Shown here: positions 26,006 to 33,868 of the stretch, piece after piece
How positions within the stretch are numbered: the first letter of the stretch is position 1
How the letters are laid out: each line of letters opens with the position of its first letter
Origin: Candidatus Thiovulum imperiosus
Lineage (GTDB): Bacteria; Campylobacterota; Campylobacteria; Campylobacterales; Thiovulaceae
DNA: 64,000 nt
Direction of reading: 5' to 3'
Assembly: GCA_024281175.1 (NCBI GenBank)
Contig: JAMJTW010000014.1
Span: 1 to 64,000, forward strand
Program-made: the position numbers and the translations under genes
Notes under the pieces: model-generated
The model's database searches: none
Seen by the model: the letters and a program-made list of their open reading frames with translations, nothing else
What the model was told of the DNA's origin: nothing

Positions 26006-26263
26006 TATAGTTAAAGCTAAAAAATAGTTTTGAATATAAGAAAAATTTCTTAAAAAAGTTAAGCATATGTTATAAAATATGATTAAAACTGCTTTCAAAA
26101 AATATATTTTATAAAAAATAGTAGCGGTAAAACCGTCTTTTTTGAAATTTTGAATTCTTAAGTTTCTTAAAATATGATTTAAGAAAATATTTCTCTGTTT
26201 TCTATTTTGAAAACAAATTCTGTTAAAGTATTTTCATGCTTTAAAAATTTATATGGCAGTGGA
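26006..26263. other. AT-rich intergenic stretch with repeat copy
   Basis: No gene found. It contains the upstream region of the peptide operon, a small inverted repeat around AGCGGTAAAACCGTC (26123-26137), and the second copy of the 66-bp repeat. It ends at MITE E. Confidence 0.6.
26166..26231. repeat. 66-bp dispersed repeat, copy 2
   Basis: AATATGATTTAAGAAAATA, then TTTCTCTGTTTTCTATTTTG and AAAACAAATTCTGTTAAAGTA; about 85-90 percent identical to 24185-24250. It is placed between MITE E and the small peptide operon. Confidence 0.7.
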
Positions 26264-26437
26264 GGGAATGACCAAGTAGGCTTCTGCCTCTATTGTCATT
26301 TCGATATGAGCGTAGAGATTGAGAAATCTTGGAAACTTATCGTTTTACTCGAAGTGATGTAAAAGATTTCTCACCCAAAAGGGTTCGAAATGACATATGG
26401 GTTGTCAAAGTGTAAAGTCTTCTATTTGGTCACTCCC
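26264..26437. mobile_element. MITE-like element E (family 1, 174 bp)
   Basis: Terminal repeats GGGAATGACCAAGTAG and CTATTTGGTCACTCCC. The interior is the longest family-1 version, inverted relative to element B: GCTTCTGCCTCT, TGTCATTTCGATATGAGCG, GAGAAATCTTGGAAACTTA, CGTTTTACT, AGATTTCTCACCC, GGGTTCGAAATGACA. The two halves can pair into a long imperfect hairpin. No obvious target duplication. Its right end is four bases from the stop of the 103-aa gene. Confidence 0.88.
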
Positions 26438-26441
26438 TTAT

Positions 26442-26753
26442 TTATTCTTCCACTCTACATATGGTGAGTGAACGACAACTTCCATTGATATTAAAACCAT
26501 GATATTTTCTGGACTCAGAACTACTTCTTGTTCCTCCAGTTCCATTTTCAGTGCATGTTGTTAGTCGAAAATTGCTCTTATTTATAATATTTACTTCTGC
26601 TTCACCCCAAGGTGAAAAATCACATATAAGATTTCCTCCACTTTCAAATACATCTATCTTATTAGCTTCACTATATTCAGAATAAGTTACTACAGATATA
26701 ATTGATAAGACAATCAGAACTACAATTCCAAAATCTCTTTTTCCTTTATTCAC
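26442..26753 (-). CDS. small exported or membrane-anchored protein, unknown function
   Basis: 103 aa from a GTG start with GAAAGGAAAAA before it. One N-terminal membrane segment (about 8-25, FGIVVLIVLSIISVVTY) and a periplasmic domain with four cysteines (C44, C67, C92 and C99 by rough count) that could form two disulfides, with a Gly/Ser/Thr-rich middle. No family recognised. It sits between MITE E and MITE F, so it may be a recently moved or framed gene. Confidence 0.6.
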   Translation of the reverse strand: MNKGKRDFGIVVLIVLSIISVVTYSEYSEANKIDVFESGGNLICDFSPWGEAEVNIINKSNFRLTTCTENGTGGTRSSSESRKYHGFNINGSCRSLTICRVEE

Positions 26754-26772
26754 TTTTTCCTTTCAAATTTTA

Positions 26773-26890
26773 GGGAGTGGCTAAATAGCTTTTTTAGGGA
26801 AAAACACTCTGAAGTAAAACGATCATAGAGTTTTAGATAGACTCTGCGACTACGCTCAGAGTAGAAGTCCTACTCTATTTAGCTAATTCC
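26773..26890. mobile_element. MITE-like element F (family 2, 118 bp)
   Basis: Terminal repeats GGGAGTGGCTAAATAG and CTATTTAGCTAATTCC. Interior words CTTTTTTAGGG, AAACACTCTGA and ACTACGCTCAGAGTAGAAG match elements A (inverted) and G. It also contains AAAACGATCATAGAG, which is absent from the others. No target duplication seen. Confidence 0.82.
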
Positions 26891-26918
26891 TGCAAAGAGC
26901 CTAAGGGTAGACTCTTCT

Positions 26919-27428
26919 TTAAATATCGAAATATTTTGGTGCTAATTCTCTAAACTTCAAAAATATTTTTTCAAAATCGGTTGAGTAAATTCTTGTATGA
27001 GAGATAGTTGTAATAAAGTTTGTATCTCGATTAAATCTTGGAACAAGATGTAAATGGATATGTTCAGCAATACCTGCTCCAGCACTTTCACCAAGGTTCA
27101 TTCCAATATTTACACCTGTTGCTGAAAAATCTTTTTTAAGAAGTTCGACACCTTTTTGAGCAAGTTTTGAGATATGTAACCAATTTTCTGGAGGAACATC
27201 TTCAAGATTTTGAGTATGTTGATGAGGTATTATCATAAAGTGACCTGGAGTATAAGGAAATCTATTCATTACTACAAAACAGACCTCATCGCGAAAAAGA
27301 ACCTTGTTTTCTAAATCCAACTCCTCTTTTTGAGATATATCACAAAAAACACACTCACTTCTTTTTGCTCCTGCAACATATTCTGTTCTCCAAGGAGCAT
27401 AAAGTATACTGTTTCTACTATCTTCCAT
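26919..27428 (-). CDS. HIT-family hydrolase (histidine triad)
   Basis: 169 aa. A zinc-type CVFC pair (C26, C29) at the N-terminus and the histidine triad HIHLHLVPR. HIT proteins of this Fhit/Ap4A-phosphorylase branch act on dinucleoside polyphosphates or AMP-linked compounds; the substrate is not deducible. The gene is directly downstream of the thioredoxin-like gene (adjacent codons), in an operon of three with the DUF1566 gene. Cytoplasmic. Confidence 0.9.
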   Translation of the reverse strand: MEDSRNSILYAPWRTEYVAGAKRSECVFCDISQKEELDLENKVLFRDEVCFVVMNRFPYTPGHFMIIPHQHTQNLEDVPPENWLHISKLAQKGVELLKKDFSATGVNIGMNLGESAGAGIAEHIHLHLVPRFNRDTNFITTISHTRIYSTDFEKIFLKFRELAPKYFDI

Positions 27429-27794
27429 CTAAAATCCTAATTTTTTTACAAATAGTTGCCACCATGTATAGTTGTAAAGAGCCTTGTCAGCCATCTCAAA
27501 ATATCGAATTGGATCAAGAAGACCAAGTTCCACATCTTTTATCTTCTTTTCCCTATTTATCGATACACAAAATGGAACTGAACGAATTCTATACTTTTCA
27601 GCAAGTTTAGGATTTGAACTAACATCACACTTTCCAATAACAACATCACCTTTATAGTGTAAATCCATCTCATCTAAAATTGGAAGAAGTCTTTGACAAG
27701 CTCCACACATCGGAGTATAAAACTCTATAAAAATGGGTTTATCAGTTTGAGTGATAAAATCAGCATAATTCCCATCTTTTAACTCAACTATCAT
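27429..27794 (-). CDS. thioredoxin-family protein
   Basis: 121 aa, single thioredoxin fold. Active site C30-G-A-C33 in FYTPMCGACQRLL, cis-proline in RIRSVPF. There is no signal peptide, so it is a cytoplasmic disulfide reductant. The GAC spacer differs from the standard WCGPC (Met in place of Trp, Ala in place of Pro), so its redox potential may differ from housekeeping thioredoxin. It overlaps the DUF1566 gene by four bases and abuts the HIT gene. Confidence 0.88.
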   Translation of the reverse strand: MIVELKDGNYADFITQTDKPIFIEFYTPMCGACQRLLPILDEMDLHYKGDVVIGKCDVSSNPKLAEKYRIRSVPFCVSINREKKIKDVELGLLDPIRYFEMADKALYNYTWWQLFVKKLGF

Positions 27795-28420
27795 CTATCT
27801 CTCACACAGATAACAGAATTTTTTACATCTTTGGAGTTGTGGTAATTTCCACCTTCAAAAAAGCTAACAACCCAACCAAGGTTTGTCATTCTCGATATTT
27901 TAGTCTCCCCTTTTCCATATCCGTAAGTGTAATCCTCAACAGCTGTTGAACTCCAATACCATGTCTCTATCTGATAATTCATAATTCCTGAAAGCTCTCT
28001 CTTGACAAAAACTTTACCATTTCTAAAAGACTCTATCTGCTCTCTCCAACTTTTTCGAGAACCATACTTTAAACCTCTATCTCTATAATCAAAAAGTTTT
28101 GCTGAACCCAAAGTCATAAGTTCATCAACAGTCGGAACTCTCCATCTATTTGAACCATCATAGAGTTTAATACTCAAATTTTCAGCATATCTCTTTGCTT
28201 CATCAAAAGAGTATGTGTCATTATAATTACTTCTATTTTTAACTTCCCAAATCAATCCAGTTGTCTTATCTTTCCAACTTAGAGGATTGTTTACACTATC
28301 ATCAAAAATATCTATAACACCTTTTTCATCGTCCTCACTACCTATATCTTTTCTAGTAGACTCTACTTCACTTCTCTTTTCGCTCTTATCTTCCTTTTTC
28401 TTAGAAAACCAACCAAACAT
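27791..28420 (-). CDS. DUF1566 domain protein
   Basis: 209 aa. A charged N-terminal region (about 1-45) without a clear signal peptide, then one DUF1566 (Lcl C-terminal) domain: DKTTGLIWEV, WRVPTVDELMTLG, YWSSTAVED and the terminal VICVRDR. In this family the Trp-rich core is thought to form a binding fold; ligand unknown. Same domain type as in the giant lipoprotein at 8987. Operon with thioredoxin-like and HIT genes. Confidence 0.82.
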   Translation of the reverse strand: MFGWFSKKKEDKSEKRSEVESTRKDIGSEDDEKGVIDIFDDSVNNPLSWKDKTTGLIWEVKNRSNYNDTYSFDEAKRYAENLSIKLYDGSNRWRVPTVDELMTLGSAKLFDYRDRGLKYGSRKSWREQIESFRNGKVFVKRELSGIMNYQIETWYWSSTAVEDYTYGYGKGETKISRMTNLGWVVSFFEGGNYHNSKDVKNSVICVRDR

Positions 28421-28494
28421 TCCTTGCCTTTAAAATTTATTTGATATTTTATAGAAATGTTTTATAAGTTGGTAATATTTAAAAAAAGTTTATA

Positions 28495-29022
28495 ATGAAA
28501 TTTCTACTTATTTTTACAATACCTCTTTTTGCTAAAGTTGTTTATGAACCATTTCCATACTATTTTGCAGATTTCCCAATCAAAATAGAAGTTTCTCTAT
28601 TTAATGAGCGATTTCCTCCTTATGAAGCTGGAATATTTTGGGCAAACTCTTTTCAAAAAGGGTATAAATATGTGTCGATGAGGTGTAGTAAAAAATGGTG
28701 TAAAGCAGTCATTCCTCCGCAACCAATAGACTCCCACTATCTTCAATATAAATTTATTTTCAAATTTCACAATCGAGATATTGAAAGTGGTGAGTTTGTT
28801 GTAAATAGAGCTATTCTTCCAGATTGGCAAAGTGAAAATAGAAGTCAAATAGAAATTTTAGGTCTTGAAAGAGAACTTGTTGGATTTTCTAAAAATTATG
28901 TAACTTTTGAAAAGATGATACAAAGAGTAAGAGTAAGAAGAGAAAAGCCTAAAATAAAAGAGGAAGTTGAAGAAGTTGAAGAGGAAAGTTTCTGGAACTT
29001 CCTAAAAATCTTCACTCCATAA
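28495..29022 (+). CDS. exported protein, unknown function
   Basis: 175 aa. Short signal peptide (MKFLLIFTIPLFA), then a beta-rich domain (about 18-110) with one Cys pair (MRCSKKWCKAVIPPQ), and a C-terminal charged helix rich in Lys and Glu. It resembles short Ig-like or periplasmic beta domains, but I do not recognise the family. It faces the convergent thiS gene across a strong terminator. Confidence 0.65.
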   Translation: MKFLLIFTIPLFAKVVYEPFPYYFADFPIKIEVSLFNERFPPYEAGIFWANSFQKGYKYVSMRCSKKWCKAVIPPQPIDSHYLQYKFIFKFHNRDIESGEFVVNRAILPDWQSENRSQIEILGLERELVGFSKNYVTFEKMIQRVRVRREKPKIKEEVEEVEEESFWNFLKIFTP

Positions 29023-29030
29023 AACCTTAG

Positions 29031-29053
29031 AATTGGGACTTTTAGTCCCAATT
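29031..29053. terminator. bidirectional terminator
   Basis: AATTGGGACT-TTT-AGTCCCAATT: perfect 10-bp stem with AT ends between convergent genes ending at 29022 and 29061. Confidence 0.85.
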
Positions 29054-29060
29054 CATAATT

Positions 29061-29261
29061 TTATCCGCCTCCAACAAATTGGAGAAATTCAACTTTATCG
29101 CCATCTTTTGGAGAGAAATCTTTCCAACTCTCCTCTTTTACAACACTCATATTTACAGCACAAGCCATAACTTTGTCTCTAATTTTTAAAGTTTCTAAAA
29201 TTTCAAAAATAGAAATATCATCTTTGAACTCTATCTCTTCACCATTTACTAAAATTTTCAT
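29061..29261 (-). CDS. thiS: sulfur carrier protein ThiS
   Basis: 66 aa, beta-grasp ubiquitin-like fold ending in the diagnostic Gly-Gly (QFVGGG). The C-terminal glycine is adenylated by ThiF and loaded with sulfur as a thiocarboxylate for thiazole synthesis in the thiamine pathway. The final residue is a third glycine, unusual but seen in some members. It overlaps murC by four bases; other thi genes are not in the window. Confidence 0.85.
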   Translation of the reverse strand: MKILVNGEEIEFKDDISIFEILETLKIRDKVMACAVNMSVVKEESWKDFSPKDGDKVEFLQFVGGG

Positions 29262-30556
29262 TTTGCTCCTCTCAACTGGTAAGTTATATCTCCAGCACCA
29301 AATCCTATCACAAGACCATTTCTAAGTTTCTCTCCAGAAGAGAGTTTTACAACACCTTCTGAAACAGAAACTCTTTCTGAAAAAATTGGAGAGTATCTGG
29401 AAAATAGTCTCTCAAAGTTTACATCAATTTTTTCCTCTCCAGCACTCCAAACAGGAAGAATTACAAGTTTAGAGACACCTTCAAAACAGCTTTGAAAATG
29501 AACCATATTATCAAGGGTTCTACTATATTTGTGAGGTTGCCAAATTGCAACTACCTCATCAATATTTTTCATTTTTGCATACTCAAAAGCTGATTTTAGA
29601 GTTGCTTCAATTTCAGTTGGGTGGTGTCCATAATCATCAATTAGAACAAAATCACTACTCTTTTGCAAGATATCAAATCTCTTTTCTGTACCTCTATATT
29701 TTCTCAAATTCTCTGCAATTTCAGAACTCTTCATTCCAAAATCTAACGCTGTAAGAATTGCAAGAGAGGCATCAAGAGCGATATGTTCTCCTAACCCCCA
29801 AACTGAAAATTCACCATAATTTTTTAAATGAAAGTTTGTATATGGTTCATCACCAACAAGAGTCTGTTCTATATTTTTTATATCTTTTGATGGATAGAGG
29901 CGAATTGCATCAAGATTTACATCTTTTAAAAACTCATCTTCTCCATTAATAACTCTCTTTTTACCAATAGATAAGAATTTATAATAAGCACTGTAAAATC
30001 TATCTAAATCGTAGTTATAAAATTCCATGTGTTCAGGTTCAGCATTTGTAACAATTGAGTAGTATGGATTGCTATTTAAAAAACTTCCATCACTCTCATC
30101 AGCTTCAAAAACTAAATTTTCACTATCTGAATAGGAGACATTTGAGTTATAGATTTTATTATAAGCTCCAATTATTGATGACTCTCCAATTATTGATGAG
30201 AGCATTGCACTTGTAGTACTTTTTCCATGAGCTCCACAAACTGAAAATACTCTTTTTCCTTCTAAAATTTTGCCTATCGCTTCAGAACGGGAAAAAGTTT
30301 TTATACTTAACTCTTTTGCTCTAATAATTTCTGGATTACTATCTTTTATGATTGCTGAGTAGATAATAAAATCTATATCTGAAGATATCGCATCTCTGCT
30401 GTGAGGTACGGTTATCTCTATTCCAAGTTTTTCTAAATCTTTAGTAATTTTTGTCGCTTTCTGGTCAGAACCTGAAATGCTATTTCCTTTAAAATAGAGA
30501 TATTTGGCTAAACCTGAAATACCAATTCCACCAATTCCGATGAGGTGAACTCTCAC
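29258..30556 (-). CDS. murC: UDP-N-acetylmuramate--L-alanine ligase
   Basis: 432 aa, Mur ligase. N-terminal Rossmann-like UDP-binding domain (LIGIGGIGISGLAKYL), ATP-binding P-loop GAHGKSTTSAML, central EADESDGSFL and the C-terminal DYGHHPTEI. Adds the first alanine of the peptidoglycan stem peptide in the cytoplasm using ATP. Operon: the 195-aa gene upstream overlaps its start by four bases and thiS overlaps its stop by four bases. Confidence 0.96.
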   Translation of the reverse strand: MRVHLIGIGGIGISGLAKYLYFKGNSISGSDQKATKITKDLEKLGIEITVPHSRDAISSDIDFIIYSAIIKDSNPEIIRAKELSIKTFSRSEAIGKILEGKRVFSVCGAHGKSTTSAMLSSIIGESSIIGAYNKIYNSNVSYSDSENLVFEADESDGSFLNSNPYYSIVTNAEPEHMEFYNYDLDRFYSAYYKFLSIGKKRVINGEDEFLKDVNLDAIRLYPSKDIKNIEQTLVGDEPYTNFHLKNYGEFSVWGLGEHIALDASLAILTALDFGMKSSEIAENLRKYRGTEKRFDILQKSSDFVLIDDYGHHPTEIEATLKSAFEYAKMKNIDEVVAIWQPHKYSRTLDNMVHFQSCFEGVSKLVILPVWSAGEEKIDVNFERLFSRYSPIFSERVSVSEGVVKLSSGEKLRNGLVIGFGAGDITYQLRGAK

Positions 30557-31140
30557 AGTTTTAACTCCCTAACTTCCCTCATAGCACTTCTAATTAGTTC
30601 ACTATTTTCATGAAGAAAAGAGTTTGCATTATCTTTAAAATAGAGCATAAAAAAGCTATCTTCATCTTTCTCTAACTCTTCTAAATCGATATACTCTTCT
30701 ATAAAATCACTTAAACTTATCTCTTTTAAAACTGCTACAAGATGTATCTGCATAGCACCTTTAAAACTACTATTATCTGTTAAAATTGAGAGCATTATAA
30801 AAAGCTCTTTCGCTTCTGTAAAGAGAGATTTACTATATTTATCAATTCCATATTCATATATTGCTCTTAGGGTGTAGTGGTCTATCTGATTTTCAAGTGA
30901 AAAGAGAGTCTCATTTTCCAATCTCTTTTTTAAATTGTGTAGAGCTTCTTCTAAAATAACTTCATAAATTTTATTTATTCTCTCACTATTTCCCTCTTGA
31001 AAAAGAAGAAGAGAGTCAAGAACATCATAAAGTGAAACCAAATTTTTATCTTCTAACCCACTCTTCTCCATTTCGTTTAACTTATCAAGAAAACTAGGGT
31101 CATTTTGAAGTTCCACAATCTCCTCTTTACTGTAATTCAA
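30553..31140 (-). CDS. conserved-looking cytoplasmic protein, unknown function
   Basis: 195 aa, almost entirely helical, acidic, no cysteine cluster, no signal peptide. Repeated helix pairs suggest a tetratricopeptide-like or armadillo-like scaffold, but I see no clear TPR consensus. It overlaps the murC start by four bases, so it is translated with murC and thiS. No family recognised. Confidence 0.6.
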   Translation of the reverse strand: MNYSKEEIVELQNDPSFLDKLNEMEKSGLEDKNLVSLYDVLDSLLLFQEGNSERINKIYEVILEEALHNLKKRLENETLFSLENQIDHYTLRAIYEYGIDKYSKSLFTEAKELFIMLSILTDNSSFKGAMQIHLVAVLKEISLSDFIEEYIDLEELEKDEDSFFMLYFKDNANSFLHENSELIRSAMREVRELKL

Positions 31141-31210
31141 AAACTATTTCCTCTTTTTAAATGAAATTTTAATATTCTATCAAATTATTATCCGATATTT
31201 TGGAGTGAAA

Positions 31211-32584
31211 ATGGCAAATTTAAAAGAGCTAGAAAAGATAGTTGGAGTAGATAATGTCTACTTAGATAAAGCTCACCTCATCGCCTACTCTTATGATGCA
31301 ACTCGAAGCAGTTTTAAACCTGATGCAGTTGTTTTTCCAAGAGATGAGAAAGATGTAAGTGAAGTTCTAAAGTTTTGTAATAGAAACAGAGTACCAATTG
31401 TTCCAAGAGGTGCGGGAAGCGGTTTTACTGGTGGAGCTTTACCAAGTGAAGGAGGTATAGTTCTCGCTTTTGAGAAACATATGAACAGAATTTTAGAAAT
31501 TGATATGGAAAATATGGTTGCAATTGTTCAACCTGGTGTAATAAATATGGATTTACAAAAGGAAGTAGAGTCTAAAGGTCTTTTTTATCCACCAGACCCA
31601 GCAAGTGAAAATTACTCAACAATTGGAGGAAATGTTTCTGAAAATGCTGGAGGAATGAGAGCTACAAAATATGGAATTACCAAAGATTTTGTGATGGCAC
31701 TTCGGGCTGTTTTACCAAATGGAGAGGTGATACGAGCTGGAAAGAGAACTATAAAAGATGTTGCAGGATACAATGTTGTTGGAACTCTTGTTGGTAGCGA
31801 GGGAACTCTTGCTGTCATTACAGAAGTAACCTTGAAACTTCTCTCAAAACCGAAACTCTCTAAAACAGCAATGGGAATTTTTCCAGATGTTGAGTCGGCG
31901 ATGAGGTCGGTTTTTAAAACTATGGCAAGTGGAGTAACTCCTGTTGCAATGGAATTTTTAGATGCTCTTACAATCCGTGCAGTTGAAGAGAAATATAAAA
32001 TTGGACTTCCTAAAAATGCTGGAGGAATTCTTGTAACAGATGTTGATGGAGATTTGGAAATAAACTTAGAGAAAGATTTAGAACTCATAGAGGCTAAGTT
32101 TCGAGAAAATGGAGCTTTTGATTTTAAAATCGCTAAAGATGAAGCTGAAGCAAAAGATATCTGGTTTGCAAGACGAAATGCAAGTCAGGCAATTTCCATC
32201 TATGGTAGTAAGAAAATCAATGAAGATGTAACAGTTCCAAGAAGTAAACTTCCAGAAACTTTAAAGAAATTTGGAGAAGTTGGAGAGAAATATGGTATTC
32301 AGATACCTTGCTTTGGACACTCTGGAGATGGAAATATCCATACAAATGTAATGGTTGATGGGAAAGACCCAAAAGCTGTGGAAATAGGATACAAAGCAAT
32401 AGAAGAGATTTTCCAAATTACAGTTGATATGGGCGGAACTCTTTCTGGTGAACATGGTATTGGATTGGCAAAAGCACCTTATATGAAAATGGCTTTTACT
32501 GATGCTGAAATGGAACTTTTTCGAAGCATGAAAAAAGCGTTTGACCCAAATAATATCTTAAATCCTAATAAAATGGGACTTTAG
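31211..32584 (+). CDS. glcD: glycolate/D-lactate oxidase subunit, FAD-linked
   Basis: 457 aa from ATG 31211. GGAG is five bases upstream; the in-frame GTG at 31205 overlaps this site and is rejected. FAD PCMH-type binding domain: PRGAGSGFTGGALP, ENAGGMRATKYG, LVGSEGTLAVITE. C-terminal FAD-linked oxidase domain ends with HSGDGNIH and GEHGIGLAK, which carry the catalytic and metal histidines. It oxidises a 2-hydroxyacid (glycolate or D-lactate) and passes electrons onward. The iron-sulfur partner GlcF is not adjacent; a MITE follows instead. Confidence 0.92.
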   Translation: MANLKELEKIVGVDNVYLDKAHLIAYSYDATRSSFKPDAVVFPRDEKDVSEVLKFCNRNRVPIVPRGAGSGFTGGALPSEGGIVLAFEKHMNRILEIDMENMVAIVQPGVINMDLQKEVESKGLFYPPDPASENYSTIGGNVSENAGGMRATKYGITKDFVMALRAVLPNGEVIRAGKRTIKDVAGYNVVGTLVGSEGTLAVITEVTLKLLSKPKLSKTAMGIFPDVESAMRSVFKTMASGVTPVAMEFLDALTIRAVEEKYKIGLPKNAGGILVTDVDGDLEINLEKDLELIEAKFRENGAFDFKIAKDEAEAKDIWFARRNASQAISIYGSKKINEDVTVPRSKLPETLKKFGEVGEKYGIQIPCFGHSGDGNIHTNVMVDGKDPKAVEIGYKAIEEIFQITVDMGGTLSGEHGIGLAKAPYMKMAFTDAEMELFRSMKKAFDPNNILNPNKMGL

Positions 32585-32589
32585 ATTTT

Positions 32590-32689
32590 GGAAACTGACC
32601 AAATAGCTTTTTCAGGGCAAAACACTCTGAGGGAGATAGATTCTGCAACTACGCTCAAAGAGGAAATCCTACTCTATTTGGTCACTTCC
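32590..32689. mobile_element. MITE-like element G (family 2, about 100 bp)
   Basis: Terminal repeats GAAACTGACCAAATAG and CTATTTGGTCACTTCC. Interior CTTTTTCAGGGCAAAACAC, TCTGAGGGAGATAGA and AACTACGCTCAAAGAGGAAA as in elements A and F. It is the shortest member and begins six bases after the glcD stop. No clear target duplication. Confidence 0.82.
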
Positions 32690-32707
32690 GAATTTGTTTT
32701 GGCATCT

Positions 32708-33391
32708 TTACAGTAGAGTCTCTATTTTCCATTTGAGTTGGAAAAAGTTTCCAGAAAATTCCATTCCGAATTCTTTCCCACTTTCTGTAAGTTTCCAAAC
32801 TCCCTCCAGCTTTTTCTGAAATCCAAGGTTTTCCAAAAGCAAGTTTGCTTCTCTTCCTGAAATTCCGTAGAGCTTCCCAAGTTCTGTTGGAAGAAAATAG
32901 GAATTTTTAAAAGAGATTCCAAACTTTTCGAGTGGCGAGATTCCAGTTTCAGACTTCACAAAAGAATCTAAACGAATTTTAGAAATTGCAGACTTGCTTT
33001 CGAGGATTTCAAGAAGCTCAGAACCTAAAAGCAAAACCTCTTTTAGATTTGGGGTTTTGGAAGTTTTGCCTAGAATTTCTTCAATCTGTTCATCACACCA
33101 AATTGCGAATTCAACATCTAACCAACGAGCAAAATGAATTACAAGTTTTTTGTGTATCCAAGTTCCCTGCTCTTCAGCTTTTCCACCTTGCTGAACAATT
33201 ACAAGTTTCTCTTTTAAAAAGTTTAGGTGTTTTGAAAGAGCTTCGATATATTTTTTTGTTTCAGAGTTCCGAAGCCAATCTTTTGGAGCTTTATTAAAAT
33301 GCTTTGCTGTTTCAGTCGCATTTAAATAGAGAGTTGTATCTAGTGAAAAAAGAATTTCAAACTCATGAAACTGTTTTGCTATAATGTTCAT
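32708..33391 (-). CDS. KilA-N domain protein with AntA-type C-terminus
   Basis: 227 aa. Residues about 15-110 are a KilA-N DNA-binding domain (LYLNATETAKHFNKAPKDWL, KLVIHFARWLDVEFAIWCDE). The last 65 residues (FLPTELGKLYGISGREAN to FFQLKWKIETLL) are clearly homologous to the C-terminus of the AntA protein at 34027-34809. The protein is thus a different N-terminal DNA-binding head on a shared tail. No structural phage genes are near. A promoter (TTGACA, 16-base spacer, TATACA) lies upstream. Confidence 0.82.
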   Translation of the reverse strand: MNIIAKQFHEFEILFSLDTTLYLNATETAKHFNKAPKDWLRNSETKKYIEALSKHLNFLKEKLVIVQQGGKAEEQGTWIHKKLVIHFARWLDVEFAIWCDEQIEEILGKTSKTPNLKEVLLLGSELLEILESKSAISKIRLDSFVKSETGISPLEKFGISFKNSYFLPTELGKLYGISGREANLLLENLGFQKKLEGVWKLTESGKEFGMEFSGNFFQLKWKIETLL

Positions 33392-33434
33392 TCAATCAAC
33401 TTTAAATAGTTATTTCAGAAGAGTTAATTTTTGG

Positions 33435-33489
33435 TAGAAGAGACTCTTCTGTTAGAAGAATTGTATAAGAAATTTATATTTAATGTCAA
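33435..33489 (-). promoter_or_regulatory. promoter and possible operator of the KilA-N gene
   Basis: Minus strand: -35 TTGACA (33484-33489), 16-base spacer, -10 TATACA (33462-33467). Just downstream stands the perfect palindrome AGAAGAG-A-CTCTTCT (33435-33449), well placed to be a repressor site, perhaps for the adjacent XRE protein. Confidence 0.5.
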
Positions 33490-33496
33490 GTTTATA

Positions 33497-33520
33497 CCGT
33501 TAGGCGAATTCTCCTAACGG
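33497..33520 (-). terminator. hairpin at the end of the XRE gene
   Basis: CCGTTAGG-CGAATTCT-CCTAACGG overlaps the last codons of the XRE gene. There is no strong T run after it on the minus strand, so it may be a regulatory palindrome instead. Confidence 0.45.
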
Positions 33521-33738
33521 CTTTCTATCGCCTTTTTTACCATGTATTGAAAATTTTTATATTCTTGCTCAACTACTAAAAGTCTTAAAGTTTCTTGGAT
33601 AACTTGACTGATATTTGTTCTTCCACTACTCCAATCTGAAACTGTTTGGCGACTAACCCCAATTCTTTCAGCCAACTCTTTTTGTGTAATTCCCAATTCT
33701 CTACAAGTTTTTTTTACTAAATTCTTTTCACTTTCCAC
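33514..33738 (-). CDS. XRE-family helix-turn-helix regulator
   Basis: 74 aa, a lambda-Cro/C1-type HTH covering residues about 9-62 (LGITQKELAERIGVSRQTVS is the two-helix core, followed by DWSSGRTNIS). Small single-domain regulators like this usually repress their own and neighbouring genes. It is on the same strand as and upstream of the KilA-N gene and divergent from the AntA gene, a layout like a phage repressor/antirepressor switch. Confidence 0.85.
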   Translation of the reverse strand: MESEKNLVKKTCRELGITQKELAERIGVSRQTVSDWSSGRTNISQVIQETLRLLVVEQEYKNFQYMVKKAIESR

Positions 33739-33788
33739 AAAAATCCTTTTTTGAAATTTTACAAAAACCGTGTGTTATTTCGACCAAC

Positions 33789-33836
33789 CGATTGAAATGG
33801 AAAATTGATGTTCTTTTATAAATATGATAAAATCAT
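33789..33836 (+). pseudogene. stray 3' end of an AntA/KilA-type gene
   Basis: The eleven codons RLKWKIDVLL-stop repeat the exact end of the AntA protein at 34027-34809 (QLKWKIDVLL). The match continues past the stop (ATGATAAAATCATTTT against TTGATAAAATTCTTTT). Nothing of the rest of the gene precedes it. Compare the similar KilA-N tail remnant at 1392-1465. Confidence 0.75.
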
Positions 33837-33868
33837 TTTTGGAAATTTTACTTCCATTTTGAATTTGT

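Noticed and set aside
8987-28420. DUF1566 domains as targets of a diversity-generating retroelement
   Set aside because: No reverse transcriptase gene, template repeat or adenine-mutagenesis pattern was seen in the window.
33497-33520. CCGTTAGGC...CCTAACGG as an integron attC site
   Set aside because: The GTTRRRY and RYYYAAC boxes are in the wrong order and only six bases apart; no integrase is present. It is treated as a terminator or operator palindrome.
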